The notes under the pieces are model-generated. The model saw only the letters and a program-made list of their open reading frames with translations, did not search any database and was not told where the DNA came from. From JANRKG01 sp033763635 (GTDB lineage Bacteria > Cyanobacteriota > Cyanobacteriia > GCF-001939115), in NCBI GenBank assembly GCA_033763635.1, contig JANRKG010000012.1, forward strand, positions 1 through 27,661: a stretch of DNA of 27,661 bases, given 5' to 3'. The position numbers and the translations under genes are program-made. Every line of letters begins with the position of its first letter. Within the stretch, counting starts at the first letter, position 1. Shown here piece after piece: positions 23,028 through 27,661 of the stretch.

Positions 23028-24977
23028 CTATGCAGGATAAATCCGCAAACGACGGTTTGGTTCGTCCCCAAAGCTGCGGGACTTCAGGTGATAGTGTTCA
23101 ATCAACTCGTGTTGCATCTTACGCACCTTGGCCGATCGGGGCAGCAATTCGACGGGTTGCCCCCGAGGAATCACAATCTGTTCGACCGCTAACCGTGCTT
23201 CCTCTAGCGCTTCCAACTCATCCTCATCCCCACCCTGATAGAACAGGTTAAAGTCATCGGCCCCCGAAAAACTGGGGTCATCCAGGTGAAGGAGACGACG
23301 CAGGGCATGGGCGATCTGGGGAATGCTATTGGATTTCACAGTATGGACGGGCACCTGACGGTTTTTTGCCATCTGGCGCAACTTTGCATGGTTCTTAACG
23401 TGGGAACGAAGAGCCAGCACCATATCCGCGCTGTCAATATCCTTCGTCAGCACGATCGGCAATTCCAGGGTACGGATCACCTGATCGAGTTGCTGACGGC
23501 TCACCCCATAGGGATACAGGTGAACAGGAAGTTCCTCCCCATTCGGACCGCTCTCATAGCGGCCCTCCTCGGCCTGATCGTGCAGCGCACGATTAAAGAA
23601 GTCTCGCTGAGTCCTCTCTGTAGCCTGATCCTTGTCAAAGGGAATGGAATTGGATTGGTTCAGAAGGCGATCGAACTCCTCCAAATGATTCACCTCGGAA
23701 GGAGGGCTTGCCACTTCTAAAATAGGACGGGGTTCTGGATCGCGCACGATGGAAGGCTTGGGTTGCTCATTCTCCGGAACGTAACCGGGAAGCGGCTCGT
23801 AGGTATCGCCCCGGAAGAAGCGCCCCCCTCGTCGCCCTTCAAACCGCCCCCCATAGGGAGACGCTGAGGACATCTGCCCCCCATTCCGCCACCGCCGCCC
23901 ATTACTGGAAGATAGGGACGAGGAACTCTCTTGAGGTTCAGGGGCTTCCTGGGTGATGATAACTTTGCCATTCTCATCGATCGTGCGAACTTGGGGATTG
24001 GGTTGGCGACCCCGTAGCAGGATATCAACGCTCTCCGAAACCTGTTCATGCACCACCCATTTCTGCCGCTCCGTCATTTCCACCGCAATGTCAAAAGTGG
24101 GAGGAGCTTTGCGCTCCAACACACTCTTCTGACTACCACGACGACGAGCTTCTTCATCTCCCAAGGTAACGGACTGAATGCCGCCCACCAGATCCGAGAG
24201 GGTTGGGTTTTTAATCAAGTTTTCGATACGGTTTCCGTGAGCAGTGCCCACCAATTGTACGCCCCGTTCGGCGATCGTCCGGGCGGCCAGGGCTTCCAGT
24301 TCCGTCCCAATTTCGTCGATCACAATCACTTCAGGCATGTGGTTTTCCACCGCCTCGATCATGACTTGATGCTGAAATTCGGGGCGGGAGACCTGCATCC
24401 GCCGCGCTCGACCGATCGCAGGGTGGGGAATGTCACCATCTCCGGCGATTTCGTTGGATGTGTCAATAATAATGACCCGTTTTTCCAATTCATCCGCCAG
24501 AACACGGGCAATCTCCCGCAGGGCAGTGGTTTTGCCGACCCCCGGACGACCCAGCATCAAAATCGATCGCCCACTTTCCACCAGATCGCGAATCATGCCG
24601 ATCGTCCCGAAAATGGCCCGCCCCACCCGACAGGTGAGACCGATAATTTCGCTCCGACGATTTCGAATCGCACTGATCCGGTGCAGGGTTTTTTCCAATC
24701 CGGCCCGATTGTCTCCGCCAAAATCTCCGACCCGCTGGATGCAGTAGTTCAGATCTTCCTGGGTCACGAAGCGATCGGACAAAAACTCGGCTCGACCCGG
24801 AAATCGGGCTTCTGGGCGACGGCCCAGGTCCATCACAATTTCAATTAATTCACTGCGTTGGGCATGCTGTTCTGAACGGTGACGAATTTCATCGGGTAAG
24901 ACTTCTAGTAACTGATGGAGGTCGTCGGTAATCTGCATGGGTTGAGCAGTGACGGTCTCATTTACATCGTTGTTCAT
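23028..24977 (-). CDS. Ycf45-type AAA ATPase with C-terminal R3H nucleic-acid-binding domain
   Basis: A 649-residue protein. The ATPase domain has Walker A MLGRPGVGKTT (141-151), Walker B VIVIDEIGTELEA and TAHGN, as in Ycf45 and the sporulation ATPase SpoIIIAA. A Ser/Arg/Gly-rich, disordered-looking middle follows (about 350-430, with GGRFEGRRGGRFF). The last 60 residues contain an R3H domain: HELIEHYHLKSRSFG then EPNRRLRIYP. R3H domains bind single-stranded nucleic acids. I start at ATG 24977, not 25100, because this ATG overlaps the ldpA stop by four bases (ATGA), and the 41 upstream residues are out-of-family, Cys/Ser-rich and lie within ldpA. Coupled translation with ldpA is likely; the real biological role is unknown. 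Confidence 0.88.
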   Translation of the reverse strand: MNNDVNETVTAQPMQITDDLHQLLEVLPDEIRHRSEQHAQRSELIEIVMDLGRRPEARFPGRAEFLSDRFVTQEDLNYCIQRVGDFGGDNRAGLEKTLHRISAIRNRRSEIIGLTCRVGRAIFGTIGMIRDLVESGRSILMLGRPGVGKTTALREIARVLADELEKRVIIIDTSNEIAGDGDIPHPAIGRARRMQVSRPEFQHQVMIEAVENHMPEVIVIDEIGTELEALAARTIAERGVQLVGTAHGNRIENLIKNPTLSDLVGGIQSVTLGDEEARRRGSQKSVLERKAPPTFDIAVEMTERQKWVVHEQVSESVDILLRGRQPNPQVRTIDENGKVIITQEAPEPQESSSSLSSSNGRRWRNGGQMSSASPYGGRFEGRRGGRFFRGDTYEPLPGYVPENEQPKPSIVRDPEPRPILEVASPPSEVNHLEEFDRLLNQSNSIPFDKDQATERTQRDFFNRALHDQAEEGRYESGPNGEELPVHLYPYGVSRQQLDQVIRTLELPIVLTKDIDSADMVLALRSHVKNHAKLRQMAKNRQVPVHTVKSNSIPQIAHALRRLLHLDDPSFSGADDFNLFYQGGDEDELEALEEARLAVEQIVIPRGQPVELLPRSAKVRKMQHELIEHYHLKSRSFGDEPNRRLRIYPA

Positions 24978-26155
24978 TGAAGAAGGGGTTGATGGGTTTG
25001 AACAGGAAATTTCAGCGGAGCAACCAGCGTCTCCGCAAGGTGTACAGCCTGCCGAAGCAAGTCCGGAAAGGCTTCTAGATGGCCCGATGGCAAGGCGCAA
25101 TCAGAACGGGAACGAACTTCCAGTTCTTCCAGAACGGGGGACAACAACACCCGCGCATAGCTCCCATAGGCGACTCCGGCAATATAAGGAGTGGGGGCGG
25201 ATGCAGAAACTTCTACTGGAAAATCTTCAATTAAGGCTCTCCTGGCTGGATTTAGCAGCCCTAAAGTCGCTAATTTCTCAACGGTGTGGGCATTGGTTCC
25301 CCCAGCCAATTGCACAGATCCCGGCAAGCGGGCTGCCAATACCTTTTGTCCTAAGCGTACAGCGGCCCGTGTCGCCCCATCTCCAATGTCCCCACTCATA
25401 GGCCGACCGTCAGTTTGCCAGATCAGGGCACCGGGTAAAGGGGAAATCAGGTCATAGAGGGACCAGAGGTAGTCAATTAAACCTTCTCCATCTGGGCAAC
25501 TAACCGCCACCAGTTTTAGACGATCGACCCAGGGAACGATCGCTTGCCAGAGGGTTGCAAACTCTCGGTAGCGTCCAACCTGAGTATGAATTTCTACAGC
25601 ATCCACCCAGGGCAGAACTAGGGGAGCCAGGGTTGTAGGAGTTGAAACATGGGAATGGGCTGCAATGTGTTGAATGGGACAGATGGGTAAACAGCGACCG
25701 CACCCATAGCACCGCTGGGCAACTACCCCAGAAAATGAATCTGGTTGACCCTCCAGCATTTGATCGAACACGATCGCCTGGGCGGGACAGATGGTTTCAC
25801 AGGGACGGGGACAGTCGGATGGACAAGCCTCAGGATCAAAAAATGCTTTGCGAAAGTGGGGGTCTTCCCCATCATTCAAGCTGACCATTAACCAGGGCAA
25901 ACCGCGATTCCTATTTTTTGTCCAAACAAGCTGGTCCTCCACTCCAGCCATTAGCTCACCCGCAACGGCGATCGCCTCACGGGAAACCGTGATAACTGCT
26001 GGGTCTGCTGCCACATCAATGCAGTCTGCCCCAGCAAGGGCATAGGCAATCGTCAGACTTCGGATGGCAGGGAGGTGTTGAAAACTAGCACCACAGATTA
26101 GCTTAAACCAGTGCCCCTCCCTCAAGGATTGCAGCGGATGGTGGTTGATAGTCAC
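24974..26155 (-). CDS. ldpA: LdpA, iron-sulfur protein of circadian light input
   Basis: LdpA of Synechococcus elongatus is a redox-active Fe-S protein that adjusts circadian period to light intensity. This 393-residue homologue has the N-terminal segment LREGHWFKLICGASFQHLP (11-29) and ADCIDVAADP (43-52), and two ferredoxin-type cysteine sets: C111, C115, C119, C123 (in CPSDCPRPCETICP) and C149, C152, C155, C159 (in CYGCGRCLPICP). The start appears to be GTG at 26155, with GAGGGG right next to it (unusually close), so a start a few codons later cannot be excluded. The stop overlaps the next gene's ATG by four bases. It heads a three-gene cluster with the Ycf45/R3H ATPase and the CCB-like factor. 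Confidence 0.93.
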   Translation of the reverse strand: MTINHHPLQSLREGHWFKLICGASFQHLPAIRSLTIAYALAGADCIDVAADPAVITVSREAIAVAGELMAGVEDQLVWTKNRNRGLPWLMVSLNDGEDPHFRKAFFDPEACPSDCPRPCETICPAQAIVFDQMLEGQPDSFSGVVAQRCYGCGRCLPICPIQHIAAHSHVSTPTTLAPLVLPWVDAVEIHTQVGRYREFATLWQAIVPWVDRLKLVAVSCPDGEGLIDYLWSLYDLISPLPGALIWQTDGRPMSGDIGDGATRAAVRLGQKVLAARLPGSVQLAGGTNAHTVEKLATLGLLNPARRALIEDFPVEVSASAPTPYIAGVAYGSYARVLLSPVLEELEVRSRSDCALPSGHLEAFPDLLRQAVHLAETLVAPLKFPVQTHQPLLQ

Positions 26156-26269
26156 CCCTCTATGCTAATGTGCAACGGTACAAATGGGGAAGTTTAGAGA
26201 AAAAATCAGTAGAAATGTTCCGCTCGCAAGATGGATATCCGGACGGCTGAGATTGTGAGTGATACTGCC

Positions 26270-27046
26270 CTAAGCCCCTGTTGCTTGAATCCGCGCTGCA
26301 TAAGCTTCTGGCAACCGCCACCAGGGTAAGTGAGGGTGTTCATGGTGTTCTTCGTGGTAGCCAAAGTGGTAACAGGCCAGGAAGGACCAGAAAGGCGATC
26401 GTCGTGCGGTGGTAGCCCGATGGGGGTTGGTGTAGCCGCCTACGGGTTCAGTGTGGGGTAGAAACGTCCCGAAGTAGAAGAGTTGCACTGAGCTGAGGAT
26501 CGAAGGAATAATCCAGGCCACCAGCATATTTAGGTCTGGAATATGTGCCCAGGTCTTTAAAGCCATGTGAATTGCCATCAAAGTAAGCAGCCCAGGCCAG
26601 TTCCAGTAGCCCAGCATGAAATGAAAATACCAGGAAAAAAAGTTGGCCTGTTTGCCGTTATGGAAATCGGGGTCCTGGTCACTGGCAGGATGGTGGTGGT
26701 GTTGCCAGTGTTTGCGAGAAAGCTTCCGGTAGGGAAGCAGCGCATAACATGCCAGCGCGATCGTGCCCATCCAGTTGTTTAACTGGGGATGACTTGGGGC
26801 GATGACCCCATGCATGGCATCATGGGCAGTCACAAACAACCCAGTATAGAGAAACATTTGCCACAGGACGATCGGCACCCGCCACCAGCCAGAGGCGTTG
26901 ACGAGATCGAGAGAGAGAAAGATCGTTAAACTGATCGCCCAGACTCCTATAATCAGGAGTGCCATTGCAACCCCATAGAAGGTTTCGCGGTTTCCTACAA
27001 TGGGGGTAGGCTTCATGGGTTGCACGGGGACAGAATTCAATGCCAT
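26270..27046 (-). CDS. crtW: Beta-carotene ketolase
   Basis: A 258-residue membrane di-iron oxygenase that puts keto groups on beta-ionone rings, giving echinenone and canthaxanthin; ketocarotenoids also serve the orange carotenoid protein. The three histidine boxes are intact: HDAMH (75-79), HWQHHHH (113-119) and HEEHHEHPH near residue 230. It strongly resembles Nostoc CrtW, with shared stretches such as FLYTGLF, IPSILSSVQLFYFGTFLPH and LPWWRLPEA. Hydrophobic spans flank the boxes, as expected of a thylakoid or cytoplasmic membrane enzyme. ATG at 27046; TATACA lies upstream on the minus strand. Type O (CrtO) ketolase is excluded because it is a larger FAD protein. Confidence 0.94.
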   Translation of the reverse strand: MALNSVPVQPMKPTPIVGNRETFYGVAMALLIIGVWAISLTIFLSLDLVNASGWWRVPIVLWQMFLYTGLFVTAHDAMHGVIAPSHPQLNNWMGTIALACYALLPYRKLSRKHWQHHHHPASDQDPDFHNGKQANFFSWYFHFMLGYWNWPGLLTLMAIHMALKTWAHIPDLNMLVAWIIPSILSSVQLFYFGTFLPHTEPVGGYTNPHRATTARRSPFWSFLACYHFGYHEEHHEHPHLPWWRLPEAYAARIQATGA

Positions 27047-27173
27047 AAAATCGGGTTCTTGTAATATCTAGATTGTATAGAATTGTGAAAAAATTTGAAT
27101 TTATTTTAATTTTATTTTTTTATCTCAAGCTTGAGCTTTGAAGTATTGCTTGAGATATTAGGAGAGTTCCAGA

Positions 27174-27276
27174 AAAGAGTTTACCTGTAGGTTGCCCTTC
27201 GACTCCGCTCAGGGCACGGTTGCTGGTTGAGCGCAGCCGAAACCAGCGGGTAGATTGTTTTTTAGAAATCTCCTTA
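27174..27276 (-). repeat. Dispersed ~100-bp MITE-like repeat, copy 2 (inverted)
   Basis: Reverse complement of the element at 11924-12023. Conserved parts, read on the minus strand: AAGGAGATT at the left end, CCCGCTGGTTTCGGCTGCG, the CAACC arm, CCGTGCCCTGAGCG with one difference (G for T) before AGTCGAAGGGCA, and AAACTCTTT at the right end. Between the palindromes it has a few extra bases compared with copy 1. Confidence 0.75.
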
Positions 27277-27281
27277 AAAGA

Positions 27282-27322
27282 ATGGCTAGCAATTTCCCTG
27301 AGCCGCAGGAATCACTAGCCAT
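27282..27322 (-). terminator. Hairpin downstream of the high-light-inducible gene
   Basis: ATGGCTAG (27282-27289) pairs perfectly with CTAGCCAT (27315-27322); an inner stem TTCCTG / CAGGGAA extends it, loop CGGCT on the minus strand. It lies 45 bases after the stop; on the minus strand CTTTTAAGG follows, so the U-tract is short. Confidence 0.5.
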
Positions 27323-27367
27323 AGCAGGAGAGTCATTCAATTAGATAAAGAGTAGATAGAGAGGCGC

Positions 27368-27571
27368 TTAGTAAGAAACCAGCTTCAGAACATCGCGCAG
27401 AACGCTGAATCCATTCAGATCCCACAGCAAATAAGCCAGGAACCCGATCATCGCCAGACGACCATTCCAGAGTTCGGCTTGGGGATTCCAACCAAACAGG
27501 AAGGCGTTACGGTCTTTACCGTTGTAAGCAGTTGCAACGGGGGGTAAATCGGTAGAAGGACGGCTTTCCAT
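27368..27571 (-). CDS. High-light-inducible protein (one-helix chlorophyll-binding family)
   Basis: A 67-residue HLIP/SCP protein. The chlorophyll-binding helix motif ELWNGRLAMIGFLAYLL (about 33-49) has the E-x-x-N-G-R-x-A-M-I-G signature of the LHC superfamily; the N-terminus is polar (MESRPSTDLPPV). Such proteins bind chlorophyll and carotenoid in the thylakoid membrane, protecting photosystem II assembly and nascent chlorophyll proteins under high light. ATG at 27571 is preceded by GAGGA (plus-strand tcctc, 27581-27585) with a nine-base spacer. Just upstream are the palindromes AACAAA-G-TTTGTT (27586-27598) and TTGTTAACAA (27594-27603), and a TTTACATC half-site resembling one HLR1 octamer. 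Confidence 0.93.
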   Translation of the reverse strand: MESRPSTDLPPVATAYNGKDRNAFLFGWNPQAELWNGRLAMIGFLAYLLWDLNGFSVLRDVLKLVSY

Positions 27572-27661
27572 GATTAATATTCCTCAACAAAGTTTGTTAA
27601 CAATCCGTTATATTTACATCCTACCGATCCCCTTGCTGGCTGTTGTCTGTCTGAAGGGGCA

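Larger units (their letters stand above)
27047..27367. other. Intergenic region between the high-light-inducible gene and crtW
   Basis: No gene in 321 bases. It contains the crtW promoter area (AT-rich, 27060-27125), a TTGAG-bearing imperfect inverted repeat around 27124-27156, dispersed repeat copy 2 (27174-27276) and a terminator-like hairpin (27282-27322). Confidence 0.6.

Noticed and set aside
24048..24848. A 266-codon plus-strand open frame
   Set aside because: Antisense to the Ycf45/R3H ATPase gene, including over its Walker motifs; no recognisable protein.
24978..25100. 41-residue N-terminal extension of the Ycf45/R3H protein
   Set aside because: It lies inside ldpA, looks unlike the family, and the ATG at 24977 overlaps the ldpA stop in the usual ATGA manner.

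Overview
The window comes from a cyanobacterial chromosome. It carries oxygenic-photosynthesis genes (the 5' end of psbD, ndhN, a high-light-inducible protein and crtW), the cyanobacterial clock-input gene ldpA, a cyanobacterial-type AbrB regulator, and very many GCGATCGC-like (HIP1) sites. The gene content, large adhesin-like secreted protein and short dispersed repeats suggest a filamentous, Leptolyngbya/Oscillatoria-like organism, but that placement is an inference.

Layout. Positions 1-1300: psbD (partial, minus) diverges from a small conserved protein and a CbiO-type ABC ATPase (plus). Positions 1468-4331: a NYN-domain nuclease-like protein, tRNA-Asn(GTT) and a ClC chloride channel/antiporter with CBS domains. 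Positions 4406-5104 (minus): an unlisted 36-residue membrane peptide gene and a cyAbrB regulator. A 647-bp repeat-rich divergent region separates cyAbrB from an Rrf2 regulator, which begins the tight rrf2-cbiB-pyrR cluster, followed by type 2 IPP isomerase and the long-form SppA protease. Positions 10993-12023: a small decayed reading frame, a TPR protein and one copy of an approximately 100-bp dispersed repeat. Positions 12050-16879: a RecB-like nuclease (minus), a MATE transporter with an apparently shifted C-terminus, a PIN-like membrane-anchored protein, an exported protein of unknown function and ndhN. Positions 16930-27571 are all minus strand: argD, a 1297-residue secreted haemagglutinin/CHAT-protease fusion, the compact cluster ldpA - Ycf45/R3H ATPase - CCB-like factor, crtW, and a high-light-inducible protein. 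A second, inverted copy of the dispersed repeat lies between crtW and the high-light-inducible gene.

Most genes are housekeeping or photosynthetic. The less ordinary signals are: the secreted haemagglutinin-CHAT fusion with an intact His/Cys pair; the cyAbrB/Rrf2 divergent region, where both regulators are preceded by tiny reading frames (that of cyAbrB built of 12-bp repeats and ending in TAATG on the abrB start); the paired 100-bp MITE-like element; a MATE gene whose family-typical C-terminus lies in another frame; and a small gene with two compensating frameshifts. I see no CRISPR array, prophage, transposase or rRNA.
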